This document shows positions 1-7,298 of a DNA stretch of 64,000 nucleotides, in pieces. A program made the position numbers and the translations under genes. How positions within the stretch are numbered: position 1 is the stretch's first letter; every line of letters starts with the position of its first letter. Source of the stretch: Sphingobium sp. (GTDB lineage: Bacteria; Pseudomonadota; Alphaproteobacteria; Sphingomonadales; Sphingomonadaceae). The stretch is from NCBI GenBank assembly GCA_017745115.1, contig JAGIAA010000003.1, positions 110,114 through 174,113 on the forward strand. The letters run 5' to 3'. The notes under the pieces were generated by a model that worked only from the letters and a program-made list of their open reading frames with translations, was not told the DNA's origin and did not search any database.

Positions 1-263
1 GACCTGAGCCGACGATCATGACCGGGGCTCGCATCAGGCGTCTCTTGTTTGCGTACCCGAAAGGGGAACTACAATCCTGCATGGCAAGGTTAGATGACGG
101 CTGGCGAGTTCCACGTCCTTTTTCTTCATATGACGACGCACTTTCTTCGAGTTCGCAACGGGTTCGGCGTAGTCGGGCTGGAGCAAGTCAGATCGCGGCT
201 GTGCAGCCGCCAGCGATTCACAGACGTCGCGTTTGCAAGTGCGCATGCGGCGGTGCGGGTCCA
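1..263. other. Leading stretch without a supported gene
   Basis: The short open frames here, on both strands, have no recognisable motif, no convincing ribosome binding site and an amino-acid composition typical of chance frames in GC-rich DNA. The stretch lies downstream of the MarR gene that ends at 264 on the minus strand. I see nothing else in it. Confidence 0.4.
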
Positions 264-740
264 TCATTCCGAACGATCATGGGCCTCGACGAAGCGCGAG
301 AGCAAACTCACGAACGTCCTGGCCTCCTCGGCATCAAACACCGAGAGTCCACGCTCGTGTGCGGTTTTGCCAAGCGTACGAAGCCGCTCGAGCGCGGCAC
401 GCCCTTCGGCGGTCAGCCCAAGCACGCGTCTCCGCCGGTCTTCCGGGTCGATTACCCGTTCGATCAGCGCACGTTCCTCCAGGTTCTTAACCACCAATCC
501 GGTCGTCGACCTGTCGAGCTTCAACAGTCTCGCGATGCCGATCTGATCGATGGGTTCGCGCGCGCCAAGCACCGTGAGCACGCCGAATTGCGTGGTGGTA
601 ATACCGAGCGCGGCGACTTCCTCCATGAATAGGGCGGAGGATATCTGGTGCGCGCGGCGCAGCAGAAAACCCGGACGACGATAGAGGTCCGCCAGATCCT
701 TTTGCGTGGCTCGTGTGTTCGGTTTGCCCATTCGAGTCAT
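264..740 (-). CDS. MarR-family transcriptional regulator
   Basis: A 158-residue winged-helix regulator. The core reads as a MarR DNA-binding domain: an N-terminal dimerisation helix (RRPGFLLRRAHQISS), then a helix-turn-helix around IARLLKLDRSTTGLVVKNLE and the wing with DPEDRRRRVLGLT. I chose the ATG at 740 (MTRMGKPN) because the ORF upstream of it runs through the putative operator and does not look like protein; 731 is also possible. It is probably the regulator of the aldehyde dehydrogenase/GMC genes read in the same direction. A palindrome about 45 bp upstream (784-797) would allow autoregulation. The ligand is unknown, plausibly an aromatic or aldehyde substrate by analogy with other MarR-controlled catabolic genes. 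Confidence 0.85.
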   Translation of the reverse strand: MTRMGKPNTRATQKDLADLYRRPGFLLRRAHQISSALFMEEVAALGITTTQFGVLTVLGAREPIDQIGIARLLKLDRSTTGLVVKNLEERALIERVIDPEDRRRRVLGLTAEGRAALERLRTLGKTAHERGLSVFDAEEARTFVSLLSRFVEAHDRSE

Positions 741-775
741 GACGCAAAATCTAAGCTCTCCAAGCTGCCGCCGCG

Positions 776-806
776 TGTAATTTGTATGATATCTTACTAA
801 ATTACA
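776..806. promoter_or_regulatory. Palindromic operator upstream of marR
   Basis: Nested inverted repeats are visible: outer arms TGTAATTT (776-783) and AAATTACA (799-806), and an inner near-palindrome GTATGATATCTTAC (784-797). An AT-rich palindrome directly upstream of a MarR gene is the usual autoregulatory operator arrangement. Its reverse strand shares AATTTAGTAAGA with a second site at 7027-7048. Confidence 0.6.
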
Positions 807-911
807 AGCCTCCAATGGAAGGGTGGAACTGCTCGACGGTTACGCCTGGCAGCCTGTCGCCAAAGGGCTTGTCCCGAGGAGCGTACCGGCTCGTGCTGCC
901 GGTTATGCAGC

Positions 912-2423
912 CTAAAGCGAGACCGTTACCGACTTCAGTTCGGTGAAGGCTTCGATCCCGCTACGGCCATTTTCGCGGCCCCATCCCGATTGCTTGAAGC
1001 CGCCCAGCGGCAGCGCCGGATCGACGCCACCCGCGCCACCGTTGATGCGCACGGTTCCTGCCTTGATGCGCTTGGCGAGCTTGAGCGCCGCGGAAATGTC
1101 GCGTGTCCAGATGGCGGAGGACAGCCCGTAGTCGGTGGTGTTGGCCGCAGCTGCGATGCTGTCGATATCGCCATCGCCGAACTTCATCGCGCAGAGCACG
1201 GGACCGAAGATTTCCTCGCGCACCGCCTTCATCTCGGGCGCGGTGCCGGTCAGGACGGTGGGCTGGACGAAATAGCCGCCTTCGCTGGCCAATGCGCGGC
1301 CGCCGGTGCCGATTGTCGCTCCGTCGAGCCGCGCGCTTTCGACATAGCCGAGCACGCGATCCATCTGCTCCTGGCTCACCAGTGGCCCCATCTGCGTGTC
1401 GGGCGCGAGGCCCGAACCCACCTTGAGGGACTGCGCGAAGCCGGAAATCCCCGCGATCACTTCGTCATGCACCGCTTCATGCACGAAAAGCCGCGATCCG
1501 GCCGCGCAGACCTGCCCGGCATTGCCGAAAATGCCCATCGCTGCCGAGGGGATGGCCTTGGCCAGATCCGCGTCGGGGAAGATCACCACCGGCGACTTGC
1601 CGCCCAGTTCAAGCGTCACGCGTTTGAGATTGCCGGTCGAGGCGCGCACGATCGCCTTGCCCACCTGGGTCGATCCGGTGAACGAAACCTTGTCCACCAG
1701 GGGATGGTCGACCAGCGCGGCGCCCGCCGTTTCACCAAAGCCGGTGACGATATTGATCGAGCCTTCGGGAAAACCCGCTTCGGCAATGAGCTCCGCCAGC
1801 ATCACGGTCGAAAGCGGGGTCTGCTCGGCGGGCTTGAGCACCACCGTGCAGCCCGCCGCGAGCGCTGGCGCGATCTTGGCGACGGCCATGACGAAGGGAA
1901 AGTTCCACGGCACGATCGCGCCGACCACACCGACCGGCTCGCGCAAGCTGAAGGCGTGCCATTCGCCGGGCGCCGAGGGTGTTACCGTTTCTCCGGTGAT
2001 CTTGGTCGCCCAGCCCGCATTGTAGCGCAGCTGCTCCGATGCCGCCATCACTGCGCCGAACTTGGCCATCATCAACGGCATGCCGTTATCGAGCGTTTCG
2101 GTCATCGCGATGCGGTCGCCATGCGCCTCGATCAGGTCCGCGAGCCGCGTGAGCAGGCGCGCCCGCTGCGCCGGGGGCAGGGCGGGCCAGCGACCGCTGT
2201 CGAAGGCGCGGCGTGCGGCCCGCACGGCAAGGTCGATGTCTGCGACGTCACCGGACGCTGCCGAGGCAAAGACCTTGCCCGTAGCCGGATCGACGATGTC
2301 GAAAGTCGCGCCCGATGCAGCGGGTTGGAAGGCGCCGTCGATGAACAGCTGGCGGGGCGTTGCGGCAAGATCGGCGCGGAGCGCGTCGAGACCTGACGTA
2401 TCGATGGCGGGGGCGGGGGACAT
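912..2423 (-). CDS. NAD(P)-dependent aldehyde dehydrogenase
   Basis: A full-length (503 aa) aldehyde dehydrogenase superfamily enzyme that oxidises an aldehyde to the acid with NAD(P)+. The cofactor-binding stretch has VPWNFPF near residue 171, the catalytic glutamate lies in LELGGKSP (about E272), and the catalytic cysteine in GQVCAAGS (about C306). The C-terminal half has the usual EEIFGPVL and PLGGFKQSG motifs. It is cytosolic, with no signal peptide. It starts one base from the stop of the upstream GMC oxidoreductase gene, so the two are translationally linked, and the likely pathway is alcohol to aldehyde to acid. The substrate cannot be read from sequence. Confidence 0.93.
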   Translation of the reverse strand: MSPAPAIDTSGLDALRADLAATPRQLFIDGAFQPAASGATFDIVDPATGKVFASAASGDVADIDLAVRAARRAFDSGRWPALPPAQRARLLTRLADLIEAHGDRIAMTETLDNGMPLMMAKFGAVMAASEQLRYNAGWATKITGETVTPSAPGEWHAFSLREPVGVVGAIVPWNFPFVMAVAKIAPALAAGCTVVLKPAEQTPLSTVMLAELIAEAGFPEGSINIVTGFGETAGAALVDHPLVDKVSFTGSTQVGKAIVRASTGNLKRVTLELGGKSPVVIFPDADLAKAIPSAAMGIFGNAGQVCAAGSRLFVHEAVHDEVIAGISGFAQSLKVGSGLAPDTQMGPLVSQEQMDRVLGYVESARLDGATIGTGGRALASEGGYFVQPTVLTGTAPEMKAVREEIFGPVLCAMKFGDGDIDSIAAAANTTDYGLSSAIWTRDISAALKLAKRIKAGTVRINGGAGGVDPALPLGGFKQSGWGRENGRSGIEAFTELKSVTVSL

Positions 2424-4079
2424 CTACGGTTCTCCTGTGCAGGACCGGCTCTCGCCGTCCGGATATTCGGGTGAAAGGGGCGCAAGCCCTCTGATCATAT
2501 CGGACGCCTTTTCGGCGACCATGATGGTGGGCGCATTGGTGTTGCCGCCGGGCACGTCGGGCATGATCGAGGCATCGACCACGCGCAACCCCTCGATCCC
2601 ATGCACACGCAGTTGTGGATCGACCACGCTCATGGTCCGATGTCCCATCGCGCAGGTGCCCACGGGGTGCTGCGTCACCTGCGCGGTCGCGCGGATGTGC
2701 GCGTCGAGCTCATCGTCGCTCTGCAACTGTTCACCTGGAAGCACTTCCTCGCCTGTCAGCCCAGCCTGCGGATCGGTGCGGTAGATGCGCCGCGCGATGC
2801 GGATGCCGTCGCGCGCGGTGCGCAAGTCCTCGGTATCCGAGAAGTTATTGAGGGTGATGCGCGGCGACGCGGCGGGATCGGTCGAGCCGAGTTCCACCCA
2901 CCCCCGGCTGCGGGGGTGGAGCAGGATCACGTCGGCCGTGATGAGGTCGCGCTGGCGCGGTTTCACCAGCGGAAACCAGGTTTCCGCGTCCATGCGGATC
3001 GGGTTGCTCCAGAGCTGGATGTCGGGCCGCGAGAGCTCCTCGCGCGTGCGGATCACGATGTTGCAGCTGTTGAGCTGGCTTGCGAACGCGCCGGTTCCGG
3101 TGAGCTTCCATTGCATGACCCAGCGCACCACGCGGTCAGCGCGCAGTTCGATGAGGAAGCTCACCGGCTTCTTCAGCCCGAAGTGCACCGGAACGCGTGG
3201 ATGTTCCGACAGGTTGCGGCCGACGCCCGGCAGGTCGAGCACCGGCTCGATCCCGCGTTCGCGCAAGTGTTCTGCCGGACCGATCCCCGAAAGCATCAGC
3301 AATTGTGGCGAGTTGTAGGCGCCGCCCGCCAGGATGACCTCGCGCGCCGCGAAGGCCTGCTCCGTCATGCCCTCGCGTCCATATTCCACGCCGATTGCCC
3401 TGCGGCCGTCCAGCAGCACGCGCCGTGCCAGTGCACCCGAGACAACCGTGAGGTTGGGGCGGCGCAGGGCCTCGTCGAGATAGGCGCGCGCAGCGCTGGC
3501 GCGCCGTCCCCCGGGCGTAATCGTCAGCTCGCCGCGCGCGAAGCCCTCCTGTTGCTCGGCGCTAAGATCGTCGGTCGTGGGGAACCCCGCGGCCTCGGCC
3601 GTGGCCATCAGCGGATGGTGCAGCAGCCGCTTGGTCGCCACCGGCACCACATGCAACGGACCGTCGCCGCCGTGCCACGGCCCCGCGCCGCGCCAGTGCG
3701 TTTCCATGCGCTTGAAGTAGGGCAGCACCTCGGCAAAGCTCCAGCCCTCGCAGCCCCCCTGCCGCCAGCCGTCATAGTCGCTGCTGTGCCCGCGCATGTA
3801 GAACATGCCGTTGATCGAGGATGAACCGCCCAGCACGCGTCCGCGCGGCAGCGGGATGCGACGTCCATTGAGGTGCGGCTCAGGCTCGGACATGAATGGC
3901 CAGGTGAAGCGCGGCTGGCGCAATGCGCGCATGAAACCAAGTGGCATATCGAGCAGGAAATGGCGGTGGCTGTTTCCGGATTCGAGCAGCAGGACGCGCG
4001 TCTTCAGGTCCGCGGTGAGGCGGTTGGCGAGCACGCATCCAGCCGATCCGGCGCCAACGATGATATAGTCGAAGCTCAT
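2424..4079 (-). CDS. GMC-family FAD-dependent alcohol oxidoreductase
   Basis: A 551-aa glucose-methanol-choline oxidoreductase. The N-terminus has the FAD dinucleotide-binding motif IIVGAGSAGCVLANRL. GMC signatures follow: RGRVLGGSSSINGMFYMRG and GGAYNSPQLLMLSGIGP. The C-terminus carries the catalytic His in QHPVGTCAMG and the GGNTNAPTIM motif. It should oxidise a primary alcohol to an aldehyde. It is the middle gene of a three-gene set, overlapping the upstream GMC gene by 4 bp and abutting the aldehyde dehydrogenase. The neighbouring GMC protein shares every motif, so the pair is probably an old duplication with diverged substrates. Confidence 0.92.
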   Translation of the reverse strand: MSFDYIIVGAGSAGCVLANRLTADLKTRVLLLESGNSHRHFLLDMPLGFMRALRQPRFTWPFMSEPEPHLNGRRIPLPRGRVLGGSSSINGMFYMRGHSSDYDGWRQGGCEGWSFAEVLPYFKRMETHWRGAGPWHGGDGPLHVVPVATKRLLHHPLMATAEAAGFPTTDDLSAEQQEGFARGELTITPGGRRASAARAYLDEALRRPNLTVVSGALARRVLLDGRRAIGVEYGREGMTEQAFAAREVILAGGAYNSPQLLMLSGIGPAEHLRERGIEPVLDLPGVGRNLSEHPRVPVHFGLKKPVSFLIELRADRVVRWVMQWKLTGTGAFASQLNSCNIVIRTREELSRPDIQLWSNPIRMDAETWFPLVKPRQRDLITADVILLHPRSRGWVELGSTDPAASPRITLNNFSDTEDLRTARDGIRIARRIYRTDPQAGLTGEEVLPGEQLQSDDELDAHIRATAQVTQHPVGTCAMGHRTMSVVDPQLRVHGIEGLRVVDASIMPDVPGGNTNAPTIMVAEKASDMIRGLAPLSPEYPDGESRSCTGEP

Positions 4080-5728
4080 GCTGCACGCGCTTCCGCATCG
4101 GTTGCCAGCGCGCGGCCCAGGATGAGGTCAGCGGCTTTTTCGCCGATCATGATGGCCGGCGCGTTGGTGTTGCCGCCGACGATGGTCGGCATGATCGAGC
4201 AGTCCGCCACGCGCAGGCCTTCCACGCCGTGCACGCGCAGTTCGGCATCGACCACGGCTTCGGCCCCCGTGCCCATTGCGCAGGTGCCGACCGGGTGCAT
4301 CGCGGTGCCGATCGTGCGGCGGACGTAGGCGTCGATCTCCGCATCGGTCTGGACCGACGCATCGGGCGCGACGGCGGCCTTGATTAGCCCGCGCGCCGGT
4401 TCGCTGGCCAGCAGTTCACGGGTGAAGCGGAGAAAACGCCGGAACGTTGCCCGGTCGCCTTCCGTCGCCAGGAGGTTGAGCAGGATTGCGGGCTTTTCGT
4501 GCGGATCGGCGGATTTGAGCGTGACCGTGCCCCGGCTTTCGGGGTGGAGCATGACATTGGAAACGGTAAGGTAATCGCCGCGCCGCCTGCGCCAGCCGGG
4601 AAACCACACGCGTGCATCCATCGCCACGGGGCTGACCAGGATCTGGAGGTCTGGCCGGTCGATCCCCTCGCGCGTGCGGATGAAGCCTTGCGCTCCGACC
4701 GGCAGGCCTGCGAGCGGCCCCTGTCCGAACAGTTGCCAGCGCAGCAAGGAGAGCGCGAAACGGTCCGCGCGCAACTCGCGATCGAAGGTGAACGGCCCAG
4801 ACGCTTCGAACAGCATGCCGACCGACGCATGATCCTGCAGGTTGCGGCCCACGCCCGGCAGGTCCGCAATGGGGGCGATGCCGTGCTCGCGCAGGTGATC
4901 GGCAGGGCCGATGCCCGAGAGCATGAGGAGATGCGGCGCGTTGAAGGTGCCTGCCGAGACGATCACCTCGCGCTCCGCGGCAAAGCGCCGGGTCTGCCCT
5001 TGATGGATCACGTCGATCCCGTGGGCGCGGCCATTCTCGATCACGACGCGCGCCGTGAGGGCACCCGAAAGCACCGTGAGATTGCGGCGCGCCATGGCGG
5101 GGCGCAGCATGCGGGCAGCGGGGCTGGCGCGGCGGCCGCGATGGACCGAAAAGTCCGGCGCGCTCCAGCCTTCATTCTCTGCGCCGTGGAAGTCGTCGAT
5201 ATGCGCGAAACCGAGGCCTTCGGCGGCGGCGACCATCGCGGGATAGACCACTTTGTCGGTCTTGTGACGTGAGACGGTGATCGGCCCGCTATCGCCGTGG
5301 AAGCGGGAGGCCCCGCGCCAGTTGCTTTCGGACTTGCGGAAATAGGGCAGGACATCGTCGAAGCCCCAGCCGCGTGCGCCGGCCTGCGCCCACTGGTCGT
5401 AGTCCTTGGGGTGACCGCGCGAATACATCATGCCGTTGATCGACGAGCAGCCGCCGATCAACTTGCCGCGCGGGGCAGGGATGCGACGGCCGTCCGCATG
5501 CGGTTCGGGCTCGGTCATGTAGCCCCAACCAATCTCCCTGGTCTTCATCGCCTCGAACCAGGCAGCGGGCATGTCCACCACCGGGCGTTTTTCCGAACCG
5601 CCCGCCTCGACCAGCAACACGCGCAGATCGGGGTTCTCGGACAGCCGGGTTGCCAGCACGCAGCCGGTCGATCCAGCGCCCACTACAATATAATCGTAAG
5701 TTGCTTCAGGCTTGAGCGCTTGGGCCAT
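4076..5728 (-). CDS. GMC-family FAD-dependent oxidoreductase (paralogue)
   Basis: A 550-aa choline-dehydrogenase-like flavoprotein. It shows the FAD motif VVGAGSTGCVLATRLS (residues 15-30), signature 1 RGKLIGGCSSINGMMYSRG, signature 2 GTFNAPHLLMLSGIGP, catalytic AMHPVGTCAMG and GGNTNAPAIMIGEKAAD. It is the first gene of the minus-strand set and overlaps the next GMC gene by 4 bp (ATGA). The divergent MarR gene at 5903 starts 174 bp away, so this space probably holds both promoters. The substrate is unknown; alcohols, including polyethylene glycol-type or terpenoid alcohols, are handled by relatives. Confidence 0.92.
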   Translation of the reverse strand: MAQALKPEATYDYIVVGAGSTGCVLATRLSENPDLRVLLVEAGGSEKRPVVDMPAAWFEAMKTREIGWGYMTEPEPHADGRRIPAPRGKLIGGCSSINGMMYSRGHPKDYDQWAQAGARGWGFDDVLPYFRKSESNWRGASRFHGDSGPITVSRHKTDKVVYPAMVAAAEGLGFAHIDDFHGAENEGWSAPDFSVHRGRRASPAARMLRPAMARRNLTVLSGALTARVVIENGRAHGIDVIHQGQTRRFAAEREVIVSAGTFNAPHLLMLSGIGPADHLREHGIAPIADLPGVGRNLQDHASVGMLFEASGPFTFDRELRADRFALSLLRWQLFGQGPLAGLPVGAQGFIRTREGIDRPDLQILVSPVAMDARVWFPGWRRRRGDYLTVSNVMLHPESRGTVTLKSADPHEKPAILLNLLATEGDRATFRRFLRFTRELLASEPARGLIKAAVAPDASVQTDAEIDAYVRRTIGTAMHPVGTCAMGTGAEAVVDAELRVHGVEGLRVADCSIMPTIVGGNTNAPAIMIGEKAADLILGRALATDAEARAA

Positions 5729-5822
5729 TGTTGGTCTCTGCGTCCTCTCGTTCTTATCGCCTTGCCGACCGCGGCGATACGGATGAAACCAGCATCGACC
5801 TAGCCGCAGGTGATCTCATTGA

Positions 5823-5836
5823 CAAATCATGGTTTG
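5823..5836. promoter_or_regulatory. Candidate operator between gmc and marR
   Basis: CAAATCATGGTTTG is a palindrome with one mismatched base pair, located in the divergent promoter region 80 bp upstream of the second MarR gene. Palindromes in this position are typical MarR targets. It does not match the operator type found at 784 and 7032, so it may belong to the other MarR protein. This is inference only. Confidence 0.3.
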
Positions 5837-5902
5837 CCGCCGCACTTTGCCGGACGGAACACGGTCCGCTCGCGCCGGCGAGACCGGCCGCACGGAGGGA
5901 GC

Positions 5903-6412
5903 ATGGACACGGAAGCCGAAGGCACGGCGCAAGAGTTTGGCAAGGAAGTCGATCTTGCCGGATGGAAAATCGATCCGCTCGATTTTCCGACGTTCCGCAT
6001 CGGCCTTCTCGCCAAGATCATGGATCGCGCGACGATCCGCTCGCTCTCTCAGCAGACCAACCTGTCCTATGCGCAGTGGCGCGTGCTGGCGCGGCTGGCG
6101 CTGATGGCGCAGGGCGGCACCGTGAGCGAAGTCGCCTCGCTTGCTTGGGTCGATCGCGCCGAGGTCAGCCGCGCGGTCAGTGCACTCGAGACGCTCGGGC
6201 TGGTTGGGCGCAGGGACAATCCGGCCGATCGGCGTGCATCGATCCTGTCGCTCACCGCCGCGGGCGAACGCGTCTATCGCGATGTGCTGCACAAGCGCAG
6301 GGCCTTCCACGAGCGGCTCTTGGCAGATCTTTCGGCAGAGGAACGAGGCACACTCGACAACTTGCTCGCCCGTATCGGCCAGCGGTTGCTCGGCGATTTC
6401 GGTGATGGCTGA
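5903..6412 (+). CDS. MarR-family transcriptional regulator (second)
   Basis: A 169-aa MarR-type winged-helix protein. The helix-turn-helix region reads VSEVASLAWVDRAEVSRAVSALETLGLV and the wing contains RRDNPADRRASILSLT. The ATG at 5903 is preceded by CGGAGGGAGC, a strong ribosome binding site, which decides the start over the longer frame from 5810. It is divergent from the GMC/aldehyde dehydrogenase set, which it probably controls, and convergent with the DUF3237 gene (20 bp between stops). It is only distantly similar to the MarR protein encoded at 264-740. Confidence 0.88.
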   Translation: MDTEAEGTAQEFGKEVDLAGWKIDPLDFPTFRIGLLAKIMDRATIRSLSQQTNLSYAQWRVLARLALMAQGGTVSEVASLAWVDRAEVSRAVSALETLGLVGRRDNPADRRASILSLTAAGERVYRDVLHKRRAFHERLLADLSAEERGTLDNLLARIGQRLLGDFGDG

Positions 6413-6431
6413 CTTCATCGGGCGCGGCCCT

Positions 6432-6923
6432 TCAGCGCACGGCATAGTAGCGGAACAGCGAATGGTCGGGTTCGTCCGTCTCGGTCAGTTTGGGACGGCG
6501 CTGGCCGATGCCGATGATCACCGTGCGGTTCAGCCATTCATGCCGCCCTTCCGGCGCGCGGAAATAGGGCGTGCAGCGGAAATAGGGAGGCAGGATGGTG
6601 CCGTCCGATCGTTCAAGCTTCCCATGCACATAGCCCAGATTGCGAATGTAGATTAGCGCGCCGTCGTCGGACTCGATCATGTAGTGCGCATTGAGCTCAA
6701 CCACGCCATCGGTCCGGATCACCGGCCAGTCAGCGCCGCTATAATCGACCAGCTTGCCGCTCAGAAGCGGGCCGCTGACCGTGCAACCGTCACCGATCGA
6801 GGTGTAGCCGTGGCTCGGTCCGCCGGAATGGATGGCGCCGGTTTGCCAGCGCCGGTCGAAGTTGATGCGGATGTCGAAGGCATGCTCGAAATTGAGGGCC
6901 AGCGTATCGTCGTTGCTCATCAT
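6432..6923 (-). CDS. DUF3237-family protein
   Basis: A 163-aa soluble protein of the DUF3237 family, a small beta-barrel fold without a firmly assigned reaction. Family features visible are an N-terminal INFDRRWQTGAI segment, GPLLSGKLVDYSGADWP, an acidic DGVVELNAHYMIESDDGALI strand pair, and the C-terminal WLNRTVIIGIGQR. DUF3237 genes often sit beside oxidoreductases in sphingomonad catabolic clusters, as here with GMC and aldehyde dehydrogenase genes. Two adjacent ATG codons (6923, 6920) follow a GGAAGAGGAG ribosome binding site. The operator-like palindrome at 7032 lies about 110 bp upstream, suggesting MarR control. Confidence 0.8.
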   Translation of the reverse strand: MMSNDDTLALNFEHAFDIRINFDRRWQTGAIHSGGPSHGYTSIGDGCTVSGPLLSGKLVDYSGADWPVIRTDGVVELNAHYMIESDDGALIYIRNLGYVHGKLERSDGTILPPYFRCTPYFRAPEGRHEWLNRTVIIGIGQRRPKLTETDEPDHSLFRYYAVR

Positions 6924-7026
6924 CTCCTCTTCCCGTCGCTATGGACATTTTTGTCGTCGACAACAGCTTGCCAGCCATCTTGCGCGGCCTTCACTGCTGT
7001 GAGCCGTGCGCTGAATCGCCTTTACA

Positions 7027-7048
7027 ATTTAGTAAGACGTATTACAAT
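7027..7048. promoter_or_regulatory. Palindromic operator upstream of DUF3237 gene
   Basis: The core GTAAGACGTATTAC (7032-7045) is a palindrome with GTAA/TTAC half-sites. Its left flank AATTTAGTAAGA is identical to the reverse strand of the operator at 776-806. Two matching palindromes about 6.2 kb apart, one in front of a MarR gene and one in front of DUF3237, suggest one MarR regulon covering this block. Confidence 0.55.
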
Positions 7049-7156
7049 GATTAGTCAATCAATGGACTCCGGTCCTCGCACTCCACGGCAGACGTTCAGC
7101 AGATGAGTGAATGGCGCCGTTTGGAGACTCTGCAAGTCCTAAGCAGATGTCGCAAG

Positions 7157-7298
7157 AAACCGGTCTTCTATTCAGCCGCATCTGATCCGGACTAATCGAT
7201 AAGGCGACGCCACCGCTTGGCAAATCGATCCATCCGTTGCAGACTTATGTCTAAATATAAAAGCGGGACTCACAGTCCCAACGGAGGGGATCAACGTC
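7157..7298 (+). repeat. Duplicated leader, copy 1
   Basis: Segments such as AAACCGGTCTTCTATTC, CCGCTTGGCAAATCG, CCGTTGCA and ACGGAGGGGATCAA recur in the same order upstream of the second CEMIP-like gene (10217-10364). The tandem duplication therefore included promoter and leader, with small insertions since. The GGAGGGG near 7283 is the ribosome binding site. Confidence 0.7.

Larger units (their letters stand above)
6924..7298. other. Divergent intergenic region with operator and leader
   Basis: This 375-bp space separates DUF3237 (minus) from the first CEMIP-like gene (plus). It holds an AT-rich block around 7020-7060 with a palindrome (listed separately). From about 7157 it holds a leader sequence that reappears upstream of the second CEMIP-like gene. 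No coding frame is convincing. Confidence 0.5.

Noticed and set aside
990..2396. 468-codon frame opposite the aldehyde dehydrogenase
   Set aside because: Antisense of a gene with intact catalytic motifs.
912..5728. Naming the GMC/ALDH genes as a polyethylene glycol (peg) operon
   Set aside because: Only the enzyme families match; the TonB receptor, permease, acyl-CoA ligase and AraC regulator expected of a peg operon are absent, so no gene symbols were assigned.
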